A stretch of 64,000 nucleotides of DNA from Bradyrhizobium barranii subsp. barranii (GCF_017565645.3 NZ_CP086136.1:9345501-9409500); one strand, 5' to 3'; counted from the stretch's first letter, positions 26,813-35,304 are shown. The notes: generated from the letters alone by a model not told the origin. Translations and numbers: made by a program.

Positions 26813-27010
26813 ATGGCCGCCGAAAACAAGAACGCCGGCAAAACGGACAACGTACAGCCCAAGACCGTTGGTCTCGGCAAGAGCGCCGAACTGAGCCTGA
26901 GAAGTCTGGGGGGCGAGCACCGTCTTTCTTTCTATTCCTGCCCCTCGTATCGTCGGCCCGCCCGACGTAGCAGGCCACAACTAACGACTATCATAAAGAA
27001 AGGTGAATAG
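26813..27010 (+). CDS. Small tts-controlled protein, 65 aa
   Basis: First gene after the tts box, with AGGAG seven bases before ATG. It begins MAAENKNAGKTDNVQPKTVG, a polar, disordered start like many type III substrates. The second half (HRLSFYSCPSYRRPARRSR) is very basic and less natural, so an early frameshift is possible. The stop lies two bases before the next ATG, indicating a two-gene operon. The position suggests a small secreted Nop protein such as NopC, but the sequence is not recognised. Confidence 0.5.
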   Translation: MAAENKNAGKTDNVQPKTVGLGKSAELSLRSLGGEHRLSFYSCPSYRRPARRSRPQLTTIIKKGE

Positions 27011-27012
27011 AC

Positions 27013-27204
27013 ATGGCGGTTAATAGTGTTGGCGGTAACGGCGCCGCTCCTGCTACCCAGCAGACCCAGGATGCCGGTTTCCAGAACCAGATGGCTGAGT
27101 TCGAGCGTGTTAGCCAAAAAGTTCAGGCCCAGGCCGTGGCAATGCGCAGAATTACGACCGAGCTCTCTTCTGAGAAGAAGGTCGCCGACGAGCGCGTCCA
27201 ATAA
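27013..27204 (+). CDS. NopA-like type III pilus/needle protein, 63 aa
   Basis: MAVNSVGGNGAAPATQQTQD is followed by a helical segment (NQMAEFERVSQKVQAQAVAM) and a short C-terminal helix (TELSSEKKVADERVQ). Size, the disordered N-terminus and the helical C-terminus match needle/pilus subunits of rhizobial type III systems (NopA, about 7 kDa). The gene is second behind a strong tts box. After the stop a neighbouring frame reads NKSAKTAAQRVATGSAQ and stops, so the ancestral protein may have been about 17 residues longer and be shortened by a single-base change here. Assignment as NopA is a reasoned guess. Confidence 0.5.
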   Translation: MAVNSVGGNGAAPATQQTQDAGFQNQMAEFERVSQKVQAQAVAMRRITTELSSEKKVADERVQ

Positions 27205-27253
27205 GTCTGCCAAGACGGCGGCTCAGCGCGTCGCTACCGGATCCGCGCAGTGA

Positions 27254-27540
27254 ATGACGAACTCCGGAAGAGCCGTGCGGCAACTGCCGTACGGCTTATC
27301 TCGTTATTCAGGACATTATCCTGAACGAATCGATCTCTCGAGTTTGAAGTGCATAGCAAAGCCGAGGGGAAGACGACCGCCGTCAGCATGTGAGTTGGCG
27401 CGGGGCCCGGCGCCGATCGGCACGTTAAGCCGTTGACATCATTAATCTGGGCAGGGTCATTCCATCCGCCGATTCACACAAAGCGCCTGATCGCCCGCGG
27501 CGAAGCGCTGCGCGCGATCGATGGCGACACTCGCGCCTGA
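27254..27540. other. No gene; IS21-like palindromic remnant
   Basis: A GGCGCCGATCGGCACG palindrome (27409-27424) resembles those at 15.7-15.9 kb and suggests a leftover IS terminus. Confidence 0.4.
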
Positions 27541-28371
27541 CTAGGCGCCATGCCTCAGGACGATCGGCTCTTTCTCCGAGAAGTGCGTGCGCGAGCGGGC
27601 GAACTTCTTGACGCCCATCGGCTTGCCGAACAGGTAACCCTGGACCTGATCGAAATCCATCTCATGTGCGGCAAGAAAGTCCGCGCGCGTCTCGCCCCCC
27701 TGCGCAATAACCTGCGCGCCGGAGTCGTGTGCGAGCTCGACGATACGCCGGCACACCGTCTGCTTGAGGCGCTGATCCGCGCAACCGGTGACGTATTGAT
27801 GGTCGACCTTCAGCTGGACGAACGGAAAGTTCGGCAATCCCAGCAAGGATGGCCACTTCGCGCCGACATTGTCGATCGAGATGCCGATATTGTGCAGGCG
27901 AACGCGCCGGGCGACATCGATCGCCAGGTCGAGATTGTCGATCACCTCGGCGCTGTCGATCTCGATCAGCAGGCCGGCGAACGCCGCATGATCCGGAATC
28001 CGGTAGCAAAGCTCGCGCACCGCAGCATCGTCGGCCAGAAACGAGATCGGCAGGTTGATCGAGAGATCGACCGGTCCGATCTGCCCGAGCAGATAGCGCC
28101 AGTCCGCGATCGCGCGCGCGATCACGAACTCGGACAGCGCATGAAAATGCGGATCGCTTTCGTCGGGGATGAAGTAGGCAGGCGGCACGACGCCCCATGC
28201 GGGATGGCGCATCCGGATCAGCGCCTCGGCGCCGCTCGGAACCAATGTCCGGAGATGAAGTTTCTGCTGATACCACAGCTCGAGCGAGCTGGCTTTCAGC
28301 GCTTCGGGCACATCCACTGCCGGGCTCGGTGCGGGCTCGAGCGGCATCAATGACGCAAGAATCGTCGACAA
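27541..28371 (-). CDS. EAL-domain protein, probably catalytically inactive
   Basis: The 276-aa product is a single EAL fold. The signature begins well (GAEALIRMRHP, then INLPISFLAD with the Asn), and LIEIDSAEV and YLFGKPM are present. The metal-binding DDFG motif, however, reads IDNVG, and the usual E-G-V-E-T reads AQGGET. EAL enzymes hydrolyse cyclic-di-GMP with two metals held by these residues, so this one likely binds but does not cleave, or acts through protein contacts. No receiver, GGDEF or membrane segment precedes the domain. Start at 28371 (MSTILASLMPLEPAPS). Confidence 0.7.
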   Translation of the reverse strand: MSTILASLMPLEPAPSPAVDVPEALKASSLELWYQQKLHLRTLVPSGAEALIRMRHPAWGVVPPAYFIPDESDPHFHALSEFVIARAIADWRYLLGQIGPVDLSINLPISFLADDAAVRELCYRIPDHAAFAGLLIEIDSAEVIDNLDLAIDVARRVRLHNIGISIDNVGAKWPSLLGLPNFPFVQLKVDHQYVTGCADQRLKQTVCRRIVELAHDSGAQVIAQGGETRADFLAAHEMDFDQVQGYLFGKPMGVKKFARSRTHFSEKEPIVLRHGA

Positions 28372-28561
28372 TTTGTGGAAGGGCTCGCAACCGGAGACGG
28401 TTGAGATGTATTTGGCGAGCGACTTTGAACACGGCGCCTTGCCGTCTCCTCAATCCCAGCGATGCCGCCCTTCACCTTCTCGAAGGCGGCCGTGAAACAA
28501 TCACCCCACTGGTGACGAGCGCCTTCATCGCGGTCGATACTGCGGTGAGCGCGGTCCCCAG

Positions 28562-29428
28562 GAAGCCGCGGCTGCATCGACGGACAAGGCATCGAAGACT
28601 CAGAAGGATTTCAACTTTTCGGTGATGGGCGGAAAAAACGTGGTCGATCAGTTCATTGCATCGCAAAGCAAGTCGCCGGAGGGAATGAAGGCCGAGGTGG
28701 CAACCTATGGACTGCTTCCCGGCGCAATGGAGGCGATGAAGCTGCAATTGCAAACGGAGTCGATCGCGCGGGCGAACAACACCGCGATCACCGCCGCGCA
28801 GCAGGTGCAGCTCGACCTGCTGAAGCAGAAGACTTCGGAATACGCCATGACGCTGGCCGGGCTCCAGACGATCCAAGCGAACTTGACTCCCTCTGAGAGT
28901 TACCTACAGGAGCCTAAGATCCAAGCGCAATTCAACGCCAATACGATCAGTGCGCAGCAATTCCTGGATGCGCAACAAAGGCTAGCGGAGAACGCCCAAT
29001 CGACGTGGAACACCGCCGGCGCCTCCATGGCGGGCGAATTTGCACAACTCTCGCAGGAATTCGGCAAGCACAGCATGGCTATGGCGAGGGCGGCTAAAGC
29101 GTTCGGCATTGTCGAGGCAAGGATCAACACTTACACCGCCTTCACGAAGGCGTTGGCATCGGCCGTGCCGCCATTCAATGATGCGTTGGCTGCGGGCGTG
29201 CTCGCTGCCGGTATGGCCAAGGTCGCCGCGATCAGCTCTATGTCGATACCTAGCTTTAGCACCGGCGGCTTCGTCTCCGGCGCTGGGACAAGCGTCTCGG
29301 ACAGCATTCCCGCAATGCTTTCCAATGGCGAATTCGTTGTGAATGCCGAAGCTACGCAACGCAACAGGCGGGAAATCGCCCAGCAAAGCGGTTCTCGTCA
29401 GTTTCATGCGCGTTTCGCGGGATCGTGA
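28562..29428 (+). pseudogene. Phage tail tape-measure protein, C-terminal fragment
   Basis: The frame is open upstream of ATG 28622 (AAAASTDKASKTQKDFNFSV) and lacks a proper start. The body is Ala/Gln-rich and helical. The C-terminus carries the typical tape-measure ending: small-residue helices (LAAGVLAAGMAKVAAIS), then FSTGGFVSGAGTSVSDSIPA and MLSNGEFVVNAEATQR. The original protein would be several times longer. The final residues run into the IS21 left end, so the 3' end is also cut. It indicates a former prophage. Confidence 0.75.
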
Positions 29429-29556
29429 GCGCGGATTTCAGGGGATCGTGAGCAACGATTTCGCGGGATCGTGAGCAAGGCTTTCGGAGCCTTGCAGCGC
29501 TTCGGCCGACAACTCAACCGGCTTAGGGATGACCTCGTGGTTAACGAGGAAGTCCA

Positions 29557-30936
29557 ATGCCTACCCAGAGATTGTCGATGCGCCGGATCAAGGAAGTCCT
29601 TCGGTTAAAACATTTTCAAGGCCTGCCAGAGCGGGCCATCGCGCGGAGCGTGGGCGTCAGCAACGGCGTTGTGCACAGCTACCTGAGCCGCGCCCGCTCT
29701 GCTGGGTTGAGCTGGCCGCTTCCGGAGGGAATGACCGATGAAGACCTGGAGCTTTTGCTTTTCCCGGCCCCACGACCAGCGTCTCAGAGCCCGCAGCGGC
29801 CGGTGCCCGACTGGAGCTACATCGATAAAGAGCTCCGCCGGCGCAACGTAACCCGTCGCCTGCTCTGGGAGGAGTATCGCGCCGTTAATCCCGACGGTTT
29901 CGGGTACACGTGGTTCTGCACTACCTACGAGGCCTGGAAGGGGCGGGTCCGACCTTCGATGCGGCAGATTCATCTGGGCGGCGAGAAGGTGTTCGTGGAT
30001 TTCGCCGGCGACACCATCGACATCGTCGATCCGCTGACCGGGGAAGTGCAGCCGATGAAGCTGTTCGTCGCGGCGATGGGCGCTTCGAACTACACCTACG
30101 CCGAGGCCTGCCCCAGCGAGAGCTTGGCCGACTGGATCCGGGCCCACGTCAACTTGTTCACGTTTTTGAGCGGAACGCCGACGTTCGTGGTCTGCGACAA
30201 CCTCAAAGCCGCCGTCAGCAACCCCGACCGCTACGATCCCGGCCTCAATCGCACTTATGCCGAGATGGCGAGCCATTACGGCACGGCCATTCTCGCCGCA
30301 CGGCCGCGGCGCCCAAAAGACAAGGCGAAGGTCGAGGTCGCGGTGCAAATCGCCCAGCGCTGGATTCTGGCCCGGCTGCGCAATCAGCGCTTCTTTTCCC
30401 GGGCCGAGCTCAACGCCGCCATCAAGACACTCGTCGACGAACTCAATGCTCGTCAAATGCGTGGCTTCGGCTCAAGCCGCGCCGAACTGTTTGCCGAACT
30501 CGACAAACCCAAGCTAACCCCGCTGCCAGATCAGCCTTATGCCTTCGCACGCTGGAAGCGCTGCCGCCTCGCTCCCGATTATCATGTCGAGGTCGACGGC
30601 CATTGGTACTCCGCGCCGTATCGTCTGATTGGCGAGCTGGTCGATGCCCGTATCGACGATCGGACGGTCGAGATCTTCCACAAGGGCCAGCGGATCGCCA
30701 GCCATGCCCGCGCGCCCAACCGACGCGGACACACCACCATCGCCGACCACATGCCCAGCGCCCATCGCCGCTACGGCAAATGGACCCCCGCCGCGGTGAT
30801 CGCCGCCGGCGAGCGGATCGGTCCTTCGACAGCAGCGTTTTTCCAGGCCGTGATCGACGCCCGGCCCCATCCAGAACAAGGCTTTCGAACCTGCCTTGGC
30901 ATTCTGGCGCTCGTCAAAAGCTACGGCGCCGACTGA
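29557..30936 (+). pseudogene. istA: IS21 transposase IstA, C-terminus lost
   Basis: 459 codons start MPTQRLSMRRIKEVLRLKHF with an HTH (RAIARSVGVSNGVVHSYLSR). They contain the DDE core: EKVFVDFAGDTIDIVD (first Asp), TFVVCDNLKAAVSNPDRYDP (second Asp) and PKDKAKVEVAVQIAQRW (Glu). The family continues after SYGAD for about 50 residues; here the frame stops three codons later. The catalytic core is complete, but the loss joins directly onto truncated istB, so activity is doubtful. Confidence 0.8.
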
Positions 30937-30941
30937 CCGGA

Positions 30942-31658
30942 ATGGCCAAGGCCTTCGAGGAGCAGCGCCGATCGCCCGATCTCGAAGCCCTGCCGTTCGA
31001 AGATCGCATCGGCCTGTTGGTCGACCGCGAAGCCGCCGAACGCGACACCAGGCGGCTCACCACGCGCCTCAAGATCGCCGCACTGCGCCAGACTGCTTGC
31101 GTCGAGGACGTCGATCTGCGCACCCCGCGGGGCATCGACCGCGCCGTTTTCGCCAAACTCGTCGAAGGTCGCTGGATCGATCGCCACGAGAATTTGCTCG
31201 TCACCGGGGCAACCGGCCTGGGCAAAAGTTGGTTAGCCTGCGCGCTCGGCCACAAGGCCTGCCGCGACAACCGATCAGTCCTCTATCATCGCGTTCCAAG
31301 GCTGTTCGAGGCGCTCGCGCTCGCGCTCGCGCGCGGAGACGGACGTTACGCTCGGCTCCTCAAAAGCCTCGGCCGCGCTCAGCTTCTGATTTTGGATGAT
31401 TGGGGACTATCGGTGCTCACCGCCGCGGAACGCCGCGATCTGCTCGAAATCCTCGAGGACCGCCATGGCCGCGCATCCACCATCGTCACAAGTCAGCTCC
31501 CCGTGGACACCTGGCATGGAGCCATTGGGGACCCCACGGTCGCCGACGCCATTCTCGATCGCCTCGTCCACAACGCCCACCGCCTCCAGCTCACCGGAGA
31601 AAGCATGCGAAAACGCAGCGCCAAAACCATCACCCTTGACGGCCAACCAGAACACTGA
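30942..31658 (+). pseudogene. istB: IS21 helper ATPase IstB, N-terminus lost
   Basis: ATG 30942 gives MAKAFEEQRRSPDLEALPFE. Normal IstB proteins have about 15-18 residues before GMAKAF. The AAA+ domain is complete: Walker A reads GATGLGKSWLACALGHKA (usually GxTGxGKS), Walker B is LLILDDWGL, and sensor regions STIVTSQLPVDTWH and DAILDRLVHNAHRLQLTGES are present. The reading frame continues upstream through istA in a second frame, a by-product of the deletion. It may still be translated from ATG 30942. Confidence 0.75.
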
Positions 31659-31744
31659 CTCTATCTCCCATCGGCCGTAGCGGGCTGCTCACGATCGTCT
31701 GAATTCAGTGCTCACGATCGCGCGAAATCGATGCTCACGATCCG

Positions 31745-32350
31745 TGAAATCCGCAGTCTGCAGCAGTGTTGCGATGGTCGCCCAGGTTCGTCCGCCGCCG
31801 TCGCTGCCCGCGAACAGGCTATTCTTTCTTGTAATTGTCTGCGGTCTGATGGCGCGCTCGACGATGTTGGAGTCGAGCTCGATGCGGCCGTCGAGCAGGA
31901 AGCGTTCGAAGATGGCACGGCGCGAGACAGCATAGCGGATCGCCTCGGCCAGTTTGATTTGCCGGAGATCCGCCGCAAGGTCTGCTGCCAGAGATCGAAG
32001 AGATCTGCGACGACAGCCGCGGAGGCTTGCTGGCGCGCGGCAACGCGGGCGTCGGGGCTTTGACCGCGCACGGTCTTCTCGACCTGCCAGAGCTTCGCCA
32101 TCCGCTCGAGCGTCGCCGTTGCCACTTCCGAGCTCCCTGCAACATGCAGCTCATAGAACTTGCGCCGGCTGTGTGACCAGCAGCCGGCCGACGTGATGCC
32201 ATCATCGCCGCGATCGGATCGCGCGAGCTTGTTATAGGCGGCGTAGCCATCCACTTGGAGGATGCCGCGATAGCCATTGAGATGCCGGACGGCGCATTCG
32301 CCGGCGCGGCTAGGTGAACTCGCCTTGCTGGTCCTAGGCGCTACAGCGAA
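31745..32350 (-). pseudogene. tnpC: Second IS66 transposase remnant
   Basis: The minus strand encodes RHLNGYRGILQVDGYAAYNK, then GCWSHSRRKFYELHVAG and a helical segment to RRISGKSN. Near 31960 the frame shifts to ELDSNIVERAIRPQTITRKN and then SLFAGSDGGGRTWATIATLL. These are the last two thirds of TnpC. It ends where the IS21 right end begins and is fused at the other side to the gene at 32.4 kb. It is divergent from the copy at 3.2 kb. Confidence 0.75.
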
Positions 32351-32361
32351 ATCTGGCCATC

Positions 32362-32888
32362 TTAGCGCTCCTGCTGCGGCGAGGGCGGCGGCACCTCGGT
32401 CAAAGTGTCGGCGTCGCGGTCGTAAGCGCGTAGTAAACGCTGGCCTGGCCTCGCCGGCGGCGCAGCCGGCGGACGTTGTCGAAGCCCTGCCCCAAGTGGG
32501 GCGGCACTGGATCGCCGGCCGCGTGCTCTGCGCAGCGGGTTTCGAGCCACCCTTTGTTGGCATGCAGCCGGCCTTCCGCGCCGCAAATCTCGCAGGTGCA
32601 GGCGGAGCGGGCGACGGCCAGGTCAACTGCATGGCCGATCGCGGACTCGGTGGACTTCGAGGCTTCGGTGTCCCAGTCGACGAGCAGGATGCCCATCTTC
32701 TGCTTGATGCGGACGAATTCGAAGGTCTCGCCGTCGCGGAGCGCGACTTCGATCCTGCGACAGAGCCGGACCAGGATATCCTGCCACCCTCGCTCGCAGT
32801 GCGGGTAGCCGAACGAGCGACTAGGCTCCTCGGCCGTCGTGAGGAACAGACGCGGGTGCCACAGCATGAGGTCGCGGCGCCAATCCAT
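32362..32888 (-). pseudogene. Conserved hypothetical protein, 3' frameshift
   Basis: From ATG 32888 the protein reads MDWRRDLMLWHPRLFLTTAE, then FGYPHCERGWQDILVRLCRR, KQKMGILLVDWDTEASK and ACTCEICGAEGRLHANKGWL. CEICG with a later C-A-x-H gives a possible metal-binding cluster. This is a familiar hypothetical family on Bradyrhizobium islands, function unknown. Near 32430 the frame changes: the native ending YDRDADTLTEVPPPSPQQER lies in the next frame and stops at 32362, while the main frame stops at 32400. One extra base explains this. Confidence 0.6.
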
Positions 32889-33387
32889 GTCATTACTTCC
32901 CCATCTCATTACTCCCGACCTCCAGGCTGGAGGGGCGATATCGACAAGAACATCGTTCGCGCGATCGTACCGCCTGCAGGTGACCTTATGACCGACGACG
33001 CGCTGCAGAATGCAGATGTTCTCCAGCCCCGGACACCTCTCGACGGCCGTGCCCTGGGCATGAGTCTCGCAGCGGATGCCATCCCCCTCCGAGCTCGATC
33101 TCGATGGTGAGGTCCGCAGCAGGTGAGCGCGCGCGGAGAATCGCGATGCACATGGCGCAGATGGGCGCGGGCCGCGCCGATACGCCGGTGGAGGGGGCGC
33201 CGCTCGATCGAGTTCGACCCGCGTGACCTCGGGATACTCGAGCCCATCACGGAGGCGGCCGCCAGCTACTAACTCGAGCTCTCGGCTCTGGAATAACATC
33301 GGCCTGCCCGCACTTCGTGCTCCCGGTGCCGCTGTCCCGATGGTCGCACCATACTCCACGATGTAGAACACCGCAGCGGGAACGTTG
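32889..33387. other. No clear gene
   Basis: A minus-strand frame stays open above 32888 (for example LFQSRELELVAGGRLRDGLE) and may be a decayed gene, but it has no convincing start and no recognised motif. Confidence 0.35.
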
Positions 33388-33597
33388 GCACCGAGACATC
33401 TCACCAATTTGCTCGATCGCCTCAACGAGGAGATCAGGCGGCGAACCTATGTCGTGCGAATCCTCCCCAATGCCGAGAGCTGTTTAAGGCTGGTACGGGC
33501 GCTGACCGTCGAGCGCCATGAGGCCTGGCTCGAGGACCATCGCCATCTAAACATGGATCTGCCGAAGGAGCACAAGGAGGCGCTACGCCGGCGGCCT
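33388..33597 (+). pseudogene. IS256 transposase C-terminal fragment
   Basis: The frame reads RHLTNLLDRLNEEIRRRTYV, then VRILPNAESCLRLVRALTVE and HLNMDLPKEHKEALRR. This is the Glu-containing C-terminal end of an IS256-type transposase (N-x-x-E-R-L-N-E-E-I-R-R-R-T type motif). It is a different lineage from the intact IS256 copy at 49.1 kb. Confidence 0.7.
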
Positions 33598-33849
33598 GAC
33601 GATGCTCAGGCCCACCAAGGGGATGCACGCCCCCCTCTCCGCCGCCGTCGCTCGCCAGGGCTACGCTTTTGCGCAAGCGAGCGACGGCGGCTCCGAGGGG
33701 ATGGCTCGGCCGGATCCCATAATCGATTTTGCTGAACTTGACGCACAGAACTGCCGATCCGGGCCGTCGTCGTGGTGCGGCTGCCGCTGATCGTAAGCGA
33801 GCCGAACGCCTTTCGTCTGCGGCCTGAACGTCTTTATTGTCTCCACGGC

Positions 33850-33876
33850 AAGCGGCCCCGTGGGCCGCTTTTCGTT
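33850..33876 (+). terminator. Rho-independent terminator
   Basis: AAGCGGCCC and GGGCCGCTT pair perfectly (9 bp) around a CGT loop, followed by TTCGTTTTG. No intact gene lies immediately upstream, so it is probably left over from a lost gene. Confidence 0.7.
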
Positions 33877-33898
33877 TTGTGAATGGGCGCGCAGTCTC

Positions 33899-33933
33899 GT
33901 CAGCTTTCAGTAAGCTAGTCCCAATAATTGGTT
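33899..33933 (+). promoter_or_regulatory. tts-box-like sequence before the hairpin tract
   Basis: GTCAGCTTTCAGTAAGCTAG then TCCCAATAATTGG matches the tts consensus in both arms (GTCAGCTT and AAGCT) but not in the central TCGA. No protein gene follows within 600 bp; the first element downstream is the hairpin at 33940. Confidence 0.4.
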
Positions 33934-33939
33934 GTTGGG

Positions 33940-34009
33940 TTTAGCGGGGGTGGCACGGACATTGCTGTGGTTTCCAGAGCAGTGGGGTGGAGTGTCACCT
34001 TCCGCTAAA
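33940..34009 (+). ncRNA. Candidate structured RNA, hairpin A
   Basis: Outer stem TTTAGCGG/CCGCTAAA, then GTGGCACGGACA on the 5' side, and an inner stem CATTGCT/AGCAGTG (one G-U). It shares its two-stem design with hairpins B-E and G, but the base pairs differ. The strand is assumed from the conserved order of motifs. Confidence 0.45.
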
Positions 34010-34015
34010 CTCACC

Positions 34016-34086
34016 AGCAGTGCGGATGCGGCAGGTGCTTCAACTCAGCCCCCCTGGTCGGTCGGCACCGTGTCGCGCCCACTGCT
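34016..34086 (+). ncRNA. Candidate structured RNA, hairpin B
   Basis: Outer stem AGCAGTG/CACTGCT, inner stem GGTGC/GCACC, with GCGGCAGG on the 5' side and CCGTGTCGC on the 3' side. Both stems differ in sequence from A and C but remain paired. Confidence 0.45.
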
Positions 34087-34104
34087 TCTAAATCACGGGC
34101 CATT

Positions 34105-34269
34105 CCCGGTTCTGTAAGTTACGCTCGTTCTGCGAGCGATGACCTCCCGGTCAGCTTCTTCCGCTGCTTTGAGGCTGGCCGTGTGGGGGTTAGCGGCGCG
34201 TGGCAGGGACAGCGCTTCCCCTGTTCATGCGTGGGGGTTACTTGAGCGCCGAGTCACGTGACCGCTAAC
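34105..34269 (+). ncRNA. Candidate structured RNA unit C with conserved leader
   Basis: The hairpin (34189-34269) has outer stem GTTAGCGG/CCGCTAAC and inner stem GCGCT/AGCGC, with GTGGCAGGGACA and CGAGTCACGTG as the two sides of the internal loop. It is preceded by a leader of about 80 bp (GGTCAGCTTCTTCCGCTGCT, then TTGAGGCTGG) that is shared with units E and G. Confidence 0.5.
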
Positions 34270-34273
34270 TATC

Positions 34274-34346
34274 GGCAGTGCGGGCGGGGCAGGGACAGCG
34301 TCCGCTCCGGCGCAACCGAACGGCGCCGAGTCTCACCCGCACTGCC
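34274..34346 (+). ncRNA. Candidate structured RNA, hairpin D
   Basis: Outer stem GGCAGTGCGGG/CCCGCACTGCC (11 bp, perfect) and inner stem GCGTC/GGCGC (one G-U). The internal-loop strings GGCAGGGACA and GCCGAGTC are nearly as in C, while the stems are different. It lies four bases after C. Confidence 0.5.
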
Positions 34347-34386
34347 TGCGATCTGAGGCTGATCCCCGAGCCCCGCGAGGCTGCAA

Positions 34387-34523
34387 CCCCGGTTCTGGTA
34401 GTTGTGCCACGGCTTTTTGCGATGAATGTATCCCACCGTCAGCTTCTTCCGCTGTTTGAGGCTGGCGCGTGGTAGGGAGAGCGCTTTTTCTCCAAGCGGG
34501 CGCCGAGCCACGTGGCCGCTAAC
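34387..34523 (+). ncRNA. Candidate structured RNA unit E with conserved leader
   Basis: Leader with GTCAGCTTCTTCCGCTG as in C, then GCGTGGTAGGGAGA, inner stem CGCTT/AAGCG, and GCGCCGAGCCACGTG ending CCGCTAAC. The 5' half of the outer stem is degenerate, so this copy may be inactive. Confidence 0.4.
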
Positions 34524-34545
34524 GTTCCCGCTGTTTAGGTCGCGG

Positions 34546-34761
34546 CTACCACCTTGAGCGGCCTGTCGACCCGGGACCGGTATGATCCTTTAGGCCATCG
34601 ATCACCTTGAGCGCCACTTCGAGTTCATCTCGAAGATGCTTCGTAATCCGCAGTCCGCTCGCAAGCTCCTCGCGGCTGATTTCCGCGCCGTGGGCGACTT
34701 TCTGTTCTAGGTCGCGTATAGCGTGGTCGATCTTGTGCAGCGAGAACGTGCCAAGCATCAT
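34546..34761 (-). CDS. Hypothetical protein, 71 aa
   Basis: ATG 34761 follows a GGAG site six bases upstream. The product MMLGTFSLHKIDHAIRDLEQ continues KVAHGAEISREELASGLRIT and KHLRDELEVALKVIDGLK, a clean predicted two-helix coiled-coil-like protein. No domain is recognised. Amphipathic heptads and a good ribosome-binding site make it credible. It sits on the opposite strand directly after the hairpin tract. Confidence 0.55.
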   Translation of the reverse strand: MMLGTFSLHKIDHAIRDLEQKVAHGAEISREELASGLRITKHLRDELEVALKVIDGLKDHTGPGSTGRSRW

Positions 34762-34777
34762 TTGGCTCCGTGCACGA

Positions 34778-35086
34778 TTAAGGGTCGGTCATCCGGCCGC
34801 GCGGGTAGGACCCACAACGTAAAAATGCGTCCACTACATGGTTGAGTAAAGCGGGTGGCGTTGGGGGAAAATCTTTTCCCATCTCGCGTCTGAGCGCCTC
34901 GAATTCGGCTAAGGTCGAAAGAGGGCACTCCGCCACCGCGTCCATTTTTGAGCAGATAACTTCAACCCGGAATCGCCGAGCGGCCAGCTGCTCTTCAGTT
35001 CGCTGTGGCCCGTAGGTGTCTTTCTGCCGGGGTATGGCTTGGCCTACGGGCGTAGTCCGTGAATGCTTGGATTGCCGCCCCCACAT
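34778..35086 (-). CDS. Hypothetical protein, possibly 5'-truncated
   Basis: The C-terminal part, CPLSTLAEFEALRREMGKDF followed by PPTPPALLNHVVDAFLRCGS, looks like a real conserved domain. The N-terminal part is less convincing, and an alternative frame (34995-35318, with EALGPQLFELAPLIGVTAVP) is open just upstream, so a frameshift may separate two halves of one gene. Function unknown. Confidence 0.35.
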   Translation of the reverse strand: MWGRQSKHSRTTPVGQAIPRQKDTYGPQRTEEQLAARRFRVEVICSKMDAVAECPLSTLAEFEALRREMGKDFPPTPPALLNHVVDAFLRCGSYPRGRMTDP

Positions 35087-35266
35087 CGGTCCTAGGCACG
35101 GCGGTTACTCCTATGAGCGGAGCCAGCTCGAACAGTTGCGGGCCGAGCGCTTCAATATGACATGCACGCGGGGCGCGGCACCCCACCGGTACTGGTAGGT
35201 GCTCTCCAGTTCTTCTCCACCATACAATGGTAGCACCTTGGGGAATTTGAACCTCTCGGGCGTAAA

Positions 35267-35304
35267 GGTGGCCAGCCCCTGTCTTCGAGGACGGGCTGGC
35301 TACC
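35267..35304. repeat. Long hairpin, 12-bp stem
   Basis: GGTGGCCAGCCC and GGGCTGGCTACC pair over 12 positions with one G-U, plus an inner GTC/GAC pair. No T-run follows on the plus strand. It could be a processed RNA stem or a terminator for an unseen transcript. Confidence 0.4.

Larger units (their letters stand above)
29410..31750 (+). mobile_element. IS21-family element with internal deletion
   Basis: Each end carries three copies of a GATCGTGAGC motif spaced exactly 23 bp apart (29421, 29444 and 29467 on the plus strand; 31687, 31710 and 31733 on the minus strand), the multiple transposase-binding sites of IS21 ends. istA and istB lie between. Sequence between the istA 3' end and the istB 5' end is missing. 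Confidence 0.85.

Noticed and set aside
27550..28353. 267-codon plus-strand frame opposite the EAL gene
   Set aside because: Exact antisense of a gene with clear EAL motifs; its own sequence matches nothing.
29605..30456. 283-codon minus-strand frame opposite istA
   Set aside because: Antisense shadow of the IS21 transposase.
29910..31658. One 582-aa fusion protein covering istA and istB
   Set aside because: The first 344 codons are out of frame with istA; only the part after 30942 is IstB.
34140..34178. tts box upstream of hairpin unit C (GTCAGCTTCTTC)
   Set aside because: Only the first arm matches; the rest (CGCTGCTTTGAGG) is the leader shared by the hairpin units, not the tts second arm.
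33940..34523. CRISPR array
   Set aside because: The repeated units are hairpins of 65-80 nt with varying stems and irregular spacing, no constant repeats with unique spacers, and no cas genes.
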